DNA from: Oscillospiraceae bacterium
GTDB taxonomy: Bacteria; Bacillota; Clostridia; Oscillospirales; Oscillospiraceae
Assembly: GCA_009784725.1 (NCBI GenBank)
Contig: WQXS01000002.1
Location: forward strand, 62,001 to 126,000
DNA length: 64,000 bases
Direction of reading: 5' to 3'
The position numbers were made by a program, and so were the translations under genes. Shown here piece by piece: positions 36,076 through 46,122 of this stretch; position 1 is the first letter of the stretch; each line of letters begins with the position of its first letter. The notes under the pieces were generated by a model. That model ran no database searches. It saw nothing but the letters and a program-made list of their open reading frames with translations, and was not told where the DNA came from.

Positions 36076-37983
36076 TCATATATCTACATATACTAGGATA
36101 ATTTGACCATTTTGTTCTGTAACTTTATATAATGAATTATTTTGAATTTGCCCGACATTTTCAAATGCTCCGCCAAACTGAGTGACAAACTGTTCGTCGA
36201 TGTATTCCAGATAAACATATGTATAATCTCTTCTTAAGATATCTAACCATTCATTTAGCGTTATGTTTCTTGTATAGATATCTCCGTCATAATATGGTGT
36301 TCCAATACTCCATAACATATATTCACTTATCTCAATTGGTGTCATTTCATATCTTGCCATCCAATAATGAAGACCCTCAGAATTTTGTGCTATGTAGTTA
36401 ATTCTATCATCCTTATAATCAAATTCCATTGAAGATATTTTTGAAATTGTGACATTTCCACGCCCACCATCTGTAGGTGGGTCCAGTAAACGAAGTACTA
36501 CTCCTAAATCAAATAAAAATAAGAAAACAGAAAGTAAAATTGCGAGATATGCAAATTTCTTGTTTTTACTGATACTTTTTTCATTTGTATAAAATATGAA
36601 AAGACAACAAAACATACATATTATTATTGTAAAGTATGTGTTCATGTATCGGCTAAACGAAGCTAATACGACCGCTTCAAAATCTGACCAAGCAAATAGA
36701 TATATTACAACCAAAGAAATTGCATATAGAATCCATCCGCAAAAAATTCCGACGGAGGCGCTTATAAGGTTATTTTTTTCCGAGTTATTACTTTTCATTA
36801 TCCAGATCAAAAGAATCGCCGCAAGAATTAATGCATTTTGAAAATATGTAAAGTACAAAGAACTGACTCCAAACATTAAAGATCCAATAAACCTATTTAG
36901 AACAATGTATTGATAAGGCTCTCCATTGCCTTTGATAAACTCAATAACTGCACTTAATGTCATATCACTTACAGCAGACCATGCATATGCTGTGTTTGTG
37001 AAATTTCGGTAAATACTCCATGAAAAATTAACTAATATTGGAGTAATCAAAACAATAGCGGAAATTAGAAAAGTTCTCGACTTCCAAAATCGCAGTAAAA
37101 TAGTTTTTATCCTTATACCATTTTCTGAAATATATTTCTTATCATTTCTTGATTTATAGGCTTTATTTATTAAGTCAATAATAATTATTAAAGCCGCAAT
37201 TAATGCAAGCCCAAACCCTGATGCTTTTACAATGGTTAATACAGCAAATGCAAGAATAATATTAATATAAAAAGAAAAATCGTAATTTTTTTCTGTAAAA
37301 TATGAGAATAATATATACGCAGTAAGAATTCCAAGAAGTGCATCAACATAAACTTCAGTATAGAAATAGTTAAAGGGAAATACAGGAAGGATAAATACGA
37401 ATAATGCAGCTAATGGTATTACTTTAAAATTATTCCATGTAATGTTCTTAAAAATCGGCAATAATAATGATGAACCGAGTACACCCATGCTTATATAAAA
37501 ATTAGACTCGTTATAACCGCTCACTTTCATCCAGAAATAATGGAATAGTGCAGAACCCGGCGGATAACCGCGAAACGCTGTTGTTGCATACGGATGATTT
37601 CCAAAAGCATCGAGCATATACATATTTTTCACAACTAATCCCCAATGAGAAAATTCATCCCAGTATATTAATATTCTATCTCTGTGTACGTAGCAAAAAA
37701 AGACATACAAAAGACAAAAGACAACAAATCCGGGCGTAAATATGTTATTCAAAATGAACTTTTTTATATAAATATTCCACACACATACACCGAGAGCAAC
37801 TACGCTTACTGCAAGAATAAAGTAATACCCGAAAAGCATAATCCTAAATAACCCAAAGACATATAAAATTACTATAATTGAAAAACATGTTATAGCAATT
37901 GTTTGTTCAAATCTGTATTTTAATAGTTGTGCAAGTGCTGAAGAAATAACAGATAAAACTAAGAAAATAATAAATAAATCCAT
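36076..37983 (-). CDS. Polytopic membrane protein, GT-C-like candidate
   Basis: 635 aa; multi-TM with YWDEFSHWGLVVKNMYMLDAFGNHPYATTAFRGYPPGSALFHYFW early loop. Confidence 0.6.
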   Translation of the reverse strand: MDLFIIFLVLSVISSALAQLLKYRFEQTIAITCFSIIVILYVFGLFRIMLFGYYFILAVSVVALGVCVWNIYIKKFILNNIFTPGFVVFCLLYVFFCYVHRDRILIYWDEFSHWGLVVKNMYMLDAFGNHPYATTAFRGYPPGSALFHYFWMKVSGYNESNFYISMGVLGSSLLLPIFKNITWNNFKVIPLAALFVFILPVFPFNYFYTEVYVDALLGILTAYILFSYFTEKNYDFSFYINIILAFAVLTIVKASGFGLALIAALIIIIDLINKAYKSRNDKKYISENGIRIKTILLRFWKSRTFLISAIVLITPILVNFSWSIYRNFTNTAYAWSAVSDMTLSAVIEFIKGNGEPYQYIVLNRFIGSLMFGVSSLYFTYFQNALILAAILLIWIMKSNNSEKNNLISASVGIFCGWILYAISLVVIYLFAWSDFEAVVLASFSRYMNTYFTIIICMFCCLFIFYTNEKSISKNKKFAYLAILLSVFLFLFDLGVVLRLLDPPTDGGRGNVTISKISSMEFDYKDDRINYIAQNSEGLHYWMARYEMTPIEISEYMLWSIGTPYYDGDIYTRNITLNEWLDILRRDYTYVYLEYIDEQFVTQFGGAFENVGQIQNNSLYKVTEQNGQIILVYVDI

Positions 37984-38004
37984 GAACGACTCTCCTTGAA
38001 TTAA

Positions 38005-39072
38005 TTAAAATATAAATCTTTTCTGAATATAATAGCTAAGCAGAAATAAAACTGTATCAATAAGTATTTTTGAGCTAACTTCATTAAGAAATGAAAAATT
38101 AAATATTAATGCGGTGAACACACCTGAGACCAACATTATTACTGCTGCCAAACTATAATATTTTAGGAATGTACTTTTTTGATTTTTTCCTGAGAAAACA
38201 ATATTTTTGTTAACAAGATAATTATAAAACGAAGAGATAATCCTTGCTAAAATCGTGGAAAAAAGTATATATGAAGCAAAAATTCCTTTAGTTAAGCATA
38301 AGATTACAGCAAAAAACCCGATATCCAGCAAAAACGATGAAACAGCTGATAATATATACTTCACAAAAGTTTTATAAATTCTTATTGAATCAAGCAAAGG
38401 GTTAAAATGTGTTCCTTTGTTTTTATCCAAATAAATAGTTTCAATAGATACTTCTTCAATTTTCGTTTTACTATTATTGCATTCAATTAGCATATTCATT
38501 TCATATTCGAATCTTTCTCCGGAAACTAAAATAACTTTTTTAATCATTTCAGTTGATATTGCACGAAGTCCGGTTTGAGTATCTTTCACTTTTAAACCAC
38601 ATAAAAAATATACTATGCTTCTTGTTAATCTATTTCCAATTAAGCTCTTAAATGGAATATTTTTACTGTTAAAATCACGGCAACCTAAAATTAGTTCGCA
38701 ACTACCGGAAAGTTTATATATACATTTAATAATATCCTGTGCTGTATGTTGTCCATCAGAGTCTGCTGTGACAACTCCATGATAATCAAGATAATTCAAC
38801 AAATAATAATTAAACGCTGTTTTTAATGCACGGCCTTTCCCGAAATTTACAGCGTGCTTTAATATTATACAATTGTACTTTTCTTGCGCTTTATTAAATA
38901 GATGTAAATACTCAGATCCGCTGCCATCGTCAACAATAATAAGAGCTACAAGTATATTTGAATTTTCTTGCTTTTTTAAGGTCTCATGTAAATTTTCTAA
39001 CAGTTGTATTAGTCTATTTCCCGGTTCAAGAGATGGAATAATAATAGCAACTTTAATTTCTTCATTTTCCAA
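38005..39072 (-). CDS. GT2 - GtrA fusion (GtrB-like transferase with C-terminal GtrA flippase-like domain)
   Basis: 355 aa; VAIIIPSLEPGNRLIQLLENL..., VTADSDGQHTAQDIIKCI; C-term SSFLLDIGFFAVILCLTKG...SSFYNYLVNKNIVFSGKNQKSTFLKYYSL (GtrA). Confidence 0.85.
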   Translation of the reverse strand: MENEEIKVAIIIPSLEPGNRLIQLLENLHETLKKQENSNILVALIIVDDGSGSEYLHLFNKAQEKYNCIILKHAVNFGKGRALKTAFNYYLLNYLDYHGVVTADSDGQHTAQDIIKCIYKLSGSCELILGCRDFNSKNIPFKSLIGNRLTRSIVYFLCGLKVKDTQTGLRAISTEMIKKVILVSGERFEYEMNMLIECNNSKTKIEEVSIETIYLDKNKGTHFNPLLDSIRIYKTFVKYILSAVSSFLLDIGFFAVILCLTKGIFASYILFSTILARIISSFYNYLVNKNIVFSGKNQKSTFLKYYSLAAVIMLVSGVFTALIFNFSFLNEVSSKILIDTVLFLLSYYIQKRFIF

Positions 39073-39088
39073 TATTTTTATCCTTACA

Positions 39089-39142
39089 AACCACCCAGTT
39101 TCAACTAACCATTTATTTATATAAAATCAGACCTGGGTGGTT
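39089..39142. other. Inverted repeat AACCACCCAG ... CTGGGTGGTT (10 bp perfect arms, 34-nt loop)
   Basis: Arms 39089-39098 and 39133-39142. Confidence 0.6.
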
Positions 39143-39144
39143 CT

Positions 39145-39434
39145 TTTATATTGGAAACGAAAAATGCCGGGTACGTTTGTACAGCGTCTTAACGCAGCTT
39201 ACATACACAGCATATTATGTGCAACACAACTAACTATAAATGAGATACTATTGCACCTGTGTGCAATACATCATATAATAGTCATATGGTGTAGCGATTA
39301 AGCTATTGTGTACGTAGTCATTTTACGTATACAGGGCGGGGAGTGGCTTCAACACTTCTCGCCTGCCGCTGAAGCTTTATGTCATATATGACATCAAAGA
39401 TGCTCAGCGAGGCACTTTCGTTTCCTAATATAAA
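39145..39434. repeat. Candidate MITE-like or structured non-coding element with imperfect terminal inverted repeats
   Basis: Left TTTATATTGGAAACGAAAAATGCC, right (reverse complement) TTTATATTAGGAAACGAAAGTGCC; interior has several palindromes and no credible ORF. Confidence 0.55.
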
Positions 39435-39600
39435 TTATAAACTTGAATTCCAAGAAAATCAACAATTTTCTCATAATTTATTTGCTCTATGGATATTATT
39501 TGCATATAATATTTCAATGTTTTGAAAAAAAATCAAATTTCTTGAATTTTTCTTTATTTGCACCGAAAATGTAGAATTTGTCACATAAAAAATTATATAT

Positions 39601-39651
39601 ATAAACACAAAAGTTGTAAAAATCCACAATTTTTACAACTTTTGTGTTTAT
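39601..39651. other. Perfect 23-bp inverted repeat with 5-nt loop (bidirectional terminator-like or cruciform)
   Basis: ATAAACACAAAAGTTGTAAAAAT - CCACA - ATTTTTACAACTTTTGTGTTTAT. Confidence 0.85.
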
Positions 39652-39727
39652 GGACAGTTTTTTAATGTCATGATACGGTAGTACTACGGTTGTTAATACT
39701 AATTTTGTTCTCATATTTAAGGATTTA

Positions 39728-39736
39728 TGATATAAT
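39728..39736 (+). promoter_or_regulatory. Extended -10 promoter element TGaTATAAT upstream of the Rpn-family gene
   Basis: TGATATAAT at 39728-39736, followed by a GAAAGG-type RBS before the ATG at 39756. Confidence 0.5.
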
Positions 39737-39755
39737 TTGAAAGGTTGGTTCTGTT

Positions 39756-40586
39756 ATGGATAATTCATTAACACAAAAATCAGGAAGGGAATATAAAGAT
39801 ACACTATTTCGCACTCTGTTCAGTGACAGCAAAAGGTTTTTAGAATTATATAATGCGGTTGCAAATGAGCAGTTACCCGATACCACTTTGGTCACAACCT
39901 TCGAATCAAATGAAATATTGGCAAAATACAACGATTTAGCAGCGTGTATAGATAACCAGTTAATTATTTTCTTTGAGCATCAAAGCACATTATCGGCAAA
40001 TATGCCTTTAAGGTTGTTATCATATATTACAGATATACTCTACTTGCATGTATTAGATAGGAACAAGTTATATAACACTGCACAGGTTAAGATTCCGGCA
40101 CCGAAGTTCTATATATTATATAACGGTAAGCAAAAGCTCACAATAAATAAAATAAAATTGTCTGATGCATTTCTGGTACAAAATGTAAACCCATCAATGG
40201 AACTAATCGCAGAGATAATAAATATCAATCTTGGCAGTGGTGATAATTCACTTAACCGGAGTTTAACTTTACAAGGGTATGCATATCTAATTGAAGAAAT
40301 ACGTAAAAATCAATCAAATGGAATGTCAAGGGACATAGCAATAGTTACAGCCATTGATTTATGCATAAATACAGGTGTCTTGTCAGATTTTCTGACAGAG
40401 CATTATTTGGAGGTGTCAATGATGTTGAACTGGGAGTACGATGCAGAGGCGGAAAAACGAGTCCTGAGAGAATCCGCCCTGGAAGAGGGAATACAACAAG
40501 GAAAGCAAGAAACTATTGAACAGTTTAATGAGCTTTTAAAAGAAGGTTTATCATTAAGTGACGCTCTTGAGAAGATTAATCAATAG
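39756..40586 (+). CDS. Rpn / PD-(D/E)XK nuclease-transposase family protein
   Basis: 276 aa; SGREYKDTLFRTLFSDSKRFLELYNAV, DNQLIIFFEHQSTLSANMPLRLLSYITDIL. Confidence 0.8.
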   Translation: MDNSLTQKSGREYKDTLFRTLFSDSKRFLELYNAVANEQLPDTTLVTTFESNEILAKYNDLAACIDNQLIIFFEHQSTLSANMPLRLLSYITDILYLHVLDRNKLYNTAQVKIPAPKFYILYNGKQKLTINKIKLSDAFLVQNVNPSMELIAEIININLGSGDNSLNRSLTLQGYAYLIEEIRKNQSNGMSRDIAIVTAIDLCINTGVLSDFLTEHYLEVSMMLNWEYDAEAEKRVLRESALEEGIQQGKQETIEQFNELLKEGLSLSDALEKINQ

Positions 40587-40627
40587 TATAATTGTCTGAT
40601 TTAATAATTTATATAAACATAATATTC

Positions 40628-40664
40628 GGTTCATTATATATTGGAAAACCAAATATAATGAACC
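40628..40664. terminator. Stem-loop between convergent genes
   Basis: GGTTCATTATATATTGG-AAAA-CCAAATATAATGAACC, one small bulge. Confidence 0.7.
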
Positions 40665-40693
40665 TGCTCTATGTTTAAAAACTGTATATTTCG

Positions 40694-42637
40694 TCAATTT
40701 ATGGGTATTAAAGCCCAATTTTCGTCTTTATTTGCGTCTCCGGATACTTCATAGATGCCGTATATATTAAGGACTGCTGATGAGCCTTGCTCTGCCCATG
40801 GTAATATCCATTGCTCTGTGCCGTACATGATACGTACAGGCGGCTCTGCACCGTTAATTAAGTCAAAATATGAAAGACCGGTCTTAAGGTCCGGTAACCC
40901 CGCAGCTTCCAAAACACTTGCTCCGAGATATTTATTGGAAAGCTCTGTTTTGGTGTCAATCTGTAATCTGCCTGTGCTGCCGAACGGTTTAATGAGCAAG
41001 CTTCCCGTTCTTTTTGCAAGCCTCTCAAAGCTCGGGTCACCCTCTCTGATAACCCTGTCAGCTCCATGGTCAGCGAGCATAATGATCATAGTATTATCGT
41101 AAACACCTAATTCTTTCATATAATTAAAATAAGTGTCTAATATCTCAAAAAACGCCCTGGTACTGTCAATCGTGTTGCCGCCTAATTTTATAGTACCGCT
41201 TTCATCATCAAAATGATAACCGTAAGAAGCCGGGTTATCCCTGTGTCCATGTACATGAGAGCAGTTGAAGTGCTTAACAGTAAAAGTACTTTCCTCTACA
41301 TCTGCCGAAAACTCATTTTGCTTAATATATGACAGAAACTTTAAATCCGAATGCATTCCGATAACAAGGTCCTGAGCCCACTTTGGAAAAACGAAAAACC
41401 CGTTCCCGAAGTTTGGTCCGACATTTGCGAGAAAAAGATTTTTCATCAAATACGGTGCAGATCTGCCAAGCGAAAGCCGTGTTGTTATGTCAACAAACCC
41501 GCCGGGATTTACATCAAGTCTTTTTAGCTCCTGTAAATTATTTGTTCTTTCTTCTATCTGCTCAAGGTCATCATATGTTGATGTATAGTCGAGATATAAA
41601 TTGGTATAAAAGCCGTTATCTATCAGCGTATCAATATACCCGTGCAGACTCCAGGCTTTTTCCCAGTATTCACCGAGAGACTGTCCCTGCTCGTAATAAT
41701 ACTGTGTCAAAAATGCGGTAACAGACGGGAACGTGTCCATATACTCAGTCATATTATCCTCAAAGTGAGTAAACCCGTCGAGCTTCTCATATAAATGCGG
41801 ATATTCCTCCAGAGTATCCTTCATATATTCGACATCCAGACGGTCAAGAACAAAAACCATGATATTTTTATCCTTATTAAACCTTGTAAGGTTTTCATAT
41901 GACTTATATCTTAAATCACCCTCGTCATACCCTTTTGGCAAATCTGCAGACATCGCTGCCGTAACAAGCCCTGTCGCCTGCATTAGAGCAAATGCAATCA
42001 CCGAAAGTACGAGTGCTTTTTCAAACCGGAATATTTTCTTTTTCATCAGCAGTAAAACATATATACAAGGCGGTATAAGTATGACAACAACCCATAAAAG
42101 CATGTTTAAAATATTATAAAGCGAACGGTCACTATATGTTGTCTGTACTCCCCTTATTTCTATCATATTTCCGTTTAAAAACAATGTCTGAAGATATGCG
42201 GCGATAATTAACCCCCACACTAAAAGAACCGAAATGTCCAAAGCATCCGCATTGCACTTATTAATAAGAAGTGTCCATAAGACTGCAGCTAAAACAGTAA
42301 AAATAAGCATATAAATATATGAAGCCGAAAACAGATTCAGTCCGAATCTTGCAAAAATTATCGATGCAAATAAAAACGCGTGAATAACAATACCGGCTGT
42401 CAGCTTAAAACGCCATATAATAAAAAACAATGCACTGAGCAGAATAAAGAATATTAAAAAAACAAGAAGTAACGGAGGCAATAAGAACTTCCAACCGACA
42501 ATAAAATCCACCGGGTTATGCAGGTAAATATCGAGAGGTGTATATATAAATATCATAAAAGCGGAAACAAACGATAATGATAAAATCGTTATCGTTTTTT
42601 GTTTATCCGGAAACAATTGTTTTATTTTGCTTGCCAA
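40694..42637 (-). CDS. Membrane sulfatase / alkaline-phosphatase-superfamily protein (LTA-synthase-like)
   Basis: 647 aa; N-terminal TM helices, NIMVFVLDRLDVEYM, YDNTMIIMLADHGAD, LLIKPFGS. Confidence 0.75.
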   Translation of the reverse strand: MASKIKQLFPDKQKTITILSLSFVSAFMIFIYTPLDIYLHNPVDFIVGWKFLLPPLLLVFLIFFILLSALFFIIWRFKLTAGIVIHAFLFASIIFARFGLNLFSASYIYMLIFTVLAAVLWTLLINKCNADALDISVLLVWGLIIAAYLQTLFLNGNMIEIRGVQTTYSDRSLYNILNMLLWVVVILIPPCIYVLLLMKKKIFRFEKALVLSVIAFALMQATGLVTAAMSADLPKGYDEGDLRYKSYENLTRFNKDKNIMVFVLDRLDVEYMKDTLEEYPHLYEKLDGFTHFEDNMTEYMDTFPSVTAFLTQYYYEQGQSLGEYWEKAWSLHGYIDTLIDNGFYTNLYLDYTSTYDDLEQIEERTNNLQELKRLDVNPGGFVDITTRLSLGRSAPYLMKNLFLANVGPNFGNGFFVFPKWAQDLVIGMHSDLKFLSYIKQNEFSADVEESTFTVKHFNCSHVHGHRDNPASYGYHFDDESGTIKLGGNTIDSTRAFFEILDTYFNYMKELGVYDNTMIIMLADHGADRVIREGDPSFERLAKRTGSLLIKPFGSTGRLQIDTKTELSNKYLGASVLEAAGLPDLKTGLSYFDLINGAEPPVRIMYGTEQWILPWAEQGSSAVLNIYGIYEVSGDANKDENWALIPIN

Positions 42638-42643
42638 TTTGAA

Positions 42644-42970
42644 TTACTCCTCGCCATTTGAGCCATTAGTATCGGGTTGTTTGATATCCTGACTGTTTTC
42701 TTTATTTTTGTTTTGTTTTTCTGCTTCCCGTTCAATTTTCCTTTTAATGCGGTTAACATTCATGTTCTTAAAGAACATTATTATTTTACGCCGGAACACG
42801 CCAAACACAACCCCCAGCGTAATAAATGCACCCGCAATTATCTGCGTCAGCATCGCAGTCGTCGCAGGGTCGATATAAGCGGAAGCAGTCGTTGTAAGCA
42901 AAAATACTGCTCCGATAAAAGTTAATAAAAATATTATAATCCTACCTGTCATTAAATAAACCCTTTCCAT
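42644..42970 (-). CDS. Small membrane protein with AYIDPATTAMLTQIIAG motif
   Basis: 108 aa; two hydrophobic segments and charged C-terminal tail; directly upstream of the sulfatase gene. Confidence 0.7.
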   Translation of the reverse strand: MERVYLMTGRIIIFLLTFIGAVFLLTTTASAYIDPATTAMLTQIIAGAFITLGVVFGVFRRKIIMFFKNMNVNRIKRKIEREAEKQNKNKENSQDIKQPDTNGSNGEE

Positions 42971-42995
42971 TTCAGCTTAAAACTAACACATTAAT

Positions 42996-45233
42996 TCAAT
43001 CTTCATAATTAACGGAATAAATCCTTGCGCCACCCTCATTATATATTAAATCGAACTTAATATCATCTCTCCAATCAAGCCACCCTGTCGTATGGATGTA
43101 TTTTACACCTGCCTGCTTTAAGTCATCATACGAGAGTTTAATATGCATATGGTCGCTTGCATGAAGTGCAAAGCTTGTTTTATTTCCTGTCAGCTCTGCA
43201 GTAATTACCGCATACCGGTTATATTCATTTTCATAAATCCTGTCAGGGTCAAGTTTATACCAAAGGTCGAGATTTGGATATATGTTTACGGATGTAATTG
43301 TTGAAGCTCCGTTTGCAATAAGATAAGACGACCCGACAATGCCCTGCAGTGAAACCCATTTTTCATCGGTATCGGTTGCAAGCTCGGAAATTTTTGCACT
43401 GAGCGGTTTTGAATATATCACATCGAGCCCCTTTGACATCGGGTGAATATTAAACCATGTAATGCAGGACAGAATAATCATATATAAACAGGCAAATGTA
43501 AAGATTTTTTTATTCCGTTGAAAATCAAGCAAACTGTAGATAATTGCAGTAAATCCAATAAAAGATGCAATCAGATAACCGGGGTATATTGGGTCGGGAA
43601 GAATAATAAACGTTTTTCTCGCAAGTCTTTCTACAATTATTATCATACAAAACCCGATAACTGTCGACCATGCAAGTAATCCTGTTTTCAGGCGGTTATT
43701 TTCCTCTTCGGATACTTTTGTAAATCTCGACATCGCACGGATTAATAAAAACACCTGAGCAAATATTATTATATCAATAGCGCGTGTTGAAATAGAAAAC
43801 GACATAAGTGTTAGTTTAGAAAGCCATTCGGGCCATCCGATAAACACATATGATCCGAGTATTAAAGAAAAAGCAATCAGAAAAATACTTAGAAAATCAG
43901 GCACACGTTTTTTGATAATCATATATGAAACAAAAAGTAAGGGTACCGGGAAAAGTGTAAAAAACCCACCGAACTCACAGACATTTGAACCACCCGTTAC
44001 AACTCTTGATGCCTCAAGCGGTCCGAATATCCCGCCGAGAATTGTTCTGTTTGCAAAATCACGAATACTAAGCTCTCCGCCGGTGCTGATTCTTGTGCCC
44101 GGATAAACTGTGTTTGAAATCGCTTCAATATATTCGCGCGAATATAAAACATATGTTCCTACGACAGTTGCAATCAACACAATCCCAAGAGCAATAATTC
44201 CATAGTCGATTTTCTTAAACGTTTTTACTTTGTTCCAATTTGCCGCTACCATCCAAACGGCAATACCGAAATACAAATATCCTGCAGGAACCTGCCATGC
44301 AGGATATAAGGTGACAATAAACTGTGAAATAAACATTACAACACCAAAGGATAACAACAGTTTCTTAAGAGTTGTTTCCGAGTTAATGAAATAATACAAA
44401 CAAACGAGAGCACCAAGTCCCGAGGTTATAAAATATACATATGACCACCACTGGAAAAACGGCGAGAACGTAATAAGGCATGCACCAACCGCACCGATCA
44501 GACGTTTTTTTCCCGATATAATATATGAAAACTCAAACGAGACCATAAATGTTATTATCAGAAAACCAACCCACCGTGCGCTGACAAAATATTCCGCTCC
44601 GAAAATATAGAAAAGACTCATCGGAAACGCAAGCGAAGCCAGATTAATGGCTACACCATTGGGCATATTAACCGTTGCGGTACCCCGCAGCACGTCATTA
44701 AAGCGCCCAAGCGGCTCTGTGCCGAACCCGGCGGATAATTGTACCGGAGTCGTAACAAGCCATTCGTCACTGCGTATCGGGTGCGGATTATTAAAAAAAG
44801 GATTAATAAAATCCGATCCGTATCCCGGTTGAATATATGCATTAAACATAGCAACAGACGAAAAATGAACCTTATTTATCACTAAAACTAAAAATAGCAA
44901 TACAGCTATAAGATATCTGTATCTGTAAACGATATCATAAAATACCGATATATTAATAATAAAGTGCAGTAAAATAAAAAATGTAATACTAAAAAATAAT
45001 ATAAATCTATATAGAAAAAATAAAGAAAAAATGTCAGAAAAACTAAAAAACTCCGTAAAAAGCTGTGAAGTTCCGATTAAACTCCAAATATACGGGAAGG
45101 ATAAGCTGTTATAGCGTTCAAATAAAACCGCAATCGTTAAGGAACACAAAAATACTATAATTAAACTTAGCATTTTATGTTTTTCATATTTAAATATTTT
45201 TACAAAAGTGTTTAATTTTGCGGTGAGATTCAT
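42996..45233 (-). CDS. Large polytopic membrane protein, YfhO/GT-C-like
   Basis: Multi-TM with long extracytoplasmic C-terminal part; ORF track starts at 45281 but ATG at 45233 (MNLTAKLNTF) avoids overlap with rmlD. Confidence 0.6.
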   Translation of the reverse strand: MNLTAKLNTFVKIFKYEKHKMLSLIIVFLCSLTIAVLFERYNSLSFPYIWSLIGTSQLFTEFFSFSDIFSLFFLYRFILFFSITFFILLHFIINISVFYDIVYRYRYLIAVLLFLVLVINKVHFSSVAMFNAYIQPGYGSDFINPFFNNPHPIRSDEWLVTTPVQLSAGFGTEPLGRFNDVLRGTATVNMPNGVAINLASLAFPMSLFYIFGAEYFVSARWVGFLIITFMVSFEFSYIISGKKRLIGAVGACLITFSPFFQWWSYVYFITSGLGALVCLYYFINSETTLKKLLLSFGVVMFISQFIVTLYPAWQVPAGYLYFGIAVWMVAANWNKVKTFKKIDYGIIALGIVLIATVVGTYVLYSREYIEAISNTVYPGTRISTGGELSIRDFANRTILGGIFGPLEASRVVTGGSNVCEFGGFFTLFPVPLLFVSYMIIKKRVPDFLSIFLIAFSLILGSYVFIGWPEWLSKLTLMSFSISTRAIDIIIFAQVFLLIRAMSRFTKVSEEENNRLKTGLLAWSTVIGFCMIIIVERLARKTFIILPDPIYPGYLIASFIGFTAIIYSLLDFQRNKKIFTFACLYMIILSCITWFNIHPMSKGLDVIYSKPLSAKISELATDTDEKWVSLQGIVGSSYLIANGASTITSVNIYPNLDLWYKLDPDRIYENEYNRYAVITAELTGNKTSFALHASDHMHIKLSYDDLKQAGVKYIHTTGWLDWRDDIKFDLIYNEGGARIYSVNYED

Positions 45234-45244
45234 AGTTACCCCAT

Positions 45245-46078
45245 TTATTGCTTCAAATATCTTTTTAGTGCATCCTGCCACTCCGGAAGCCTTGAGAAAC
45301 TTGCTTTATCCAAGCTTACTTTTGACAAGCGCGAATTTTTTGGTCTTACCGCCTTTGTCGGATACTGCTCGGAAGGAATCGGGTTTATTTTACATTCGCT
45401 CCCGCTTTGCAGCATTATCTCGTCTGCAAACTCTGCCCATGAGCAATACCCTTCATTTGTGGCATGATACTCTCCGTATTTTCCCGATAAAACCATGTCA
45501 CAAAGAAGCACAGCCAAATCTGTCGTATACGTCGGACTTCCAATCTGGTCACTGACTACATTTAACTTATCATTAGTCCCGGACAGGCGTTGCATTGTTT
45601 TGACAAAATTATTGCCGTGTTTTCCGAATACCCAGGAGATTCTGACAATGTAATACTTATAGAGCTCACTTGATACAGCCTCCTCTCCCATAAGCTTACT
45701 CTTTCCGTATACAGAAACCGGAGCTTTGACCGCATCGGTTTCATATGGTTTGTCTCCGTCACCGTCAAAAACGTAATCGGTACTGATATAAATCATCTCT
45801 GCATCAATTTCTTTACAAGCCTTTGCGATATTTCCGGCACCTTCTGCATTTACTTTAAAACACAACTCCGGTTCATCCTCGGCTTTATCAACGGCAGTAT
45901 ATGCTGCCGAATGTATGATGCACTCCGGTTTTTTCTCTTTTATATAAGCATCGACCGCTTTATTATCAGTAATATCGAGGTCTGCAATATCGATGCCAAT
46001 ATATTTAATATCACGCTTTTTTAGTTCTGAAACAATATCAGCTCCAAGCTGCCCCGCAGCTCCCGTTACAAGTATCAT
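45245..46078 (-). CDS. rmlD: dTDP-4-dehydrorhamnose reductase
   Basis: 277 aa; ILVTGAAGQLGADIVSELKKR, ISTDYVFDGD, PVSVYGKSKLMGE. Confidence 0.92.
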   Translation of the reverse strand: MILVTGAAGQLGADIVSELKKRDIKYIGIDIADLDITDNKAVDAYIKEKKPECIIHSAAYTAVDKAEDEPELCFKVNAEGAGNIAKACKEIDAEMIYISTDYVFDGDGDKPYETDAVKAPVSVYGKSKLMGEEAVSSELYKYYIVRISWVFGKHGNNFVKTMQRLSGTNDKLNVVSDQIGSPTYTTDLAVLLCDMVLSGKYGEYHATNEGYCSWAEFADEIMLQSGSECKINPIPSEQYPTKAVRPKNSRLSKVSLDKASFSRLPEWQDALKRYLKQ

Positions 46079-46094
46079 TATTATCTCCGTTTAT

Positions 46095-46122
46095 AACACA
46101 GGGGGGACGGTTCTCTTGTGTT
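46095..46122. repeat. Short copy of the GGGGACGGTTCT palindromic repeat family
   Basis: AACACAGGGGGGACGGTTCTCTTGTGTT, reaching the rmlB stop codon. Confidence 0.7.

Noticed and set aside
39756-40586. Rpn-family protein as evidence of an intact insertion sequence
   Set aside because: No second transposase gene and no convincing terminal repeats bracketing the gene itself; the family is commonly stand-alone.
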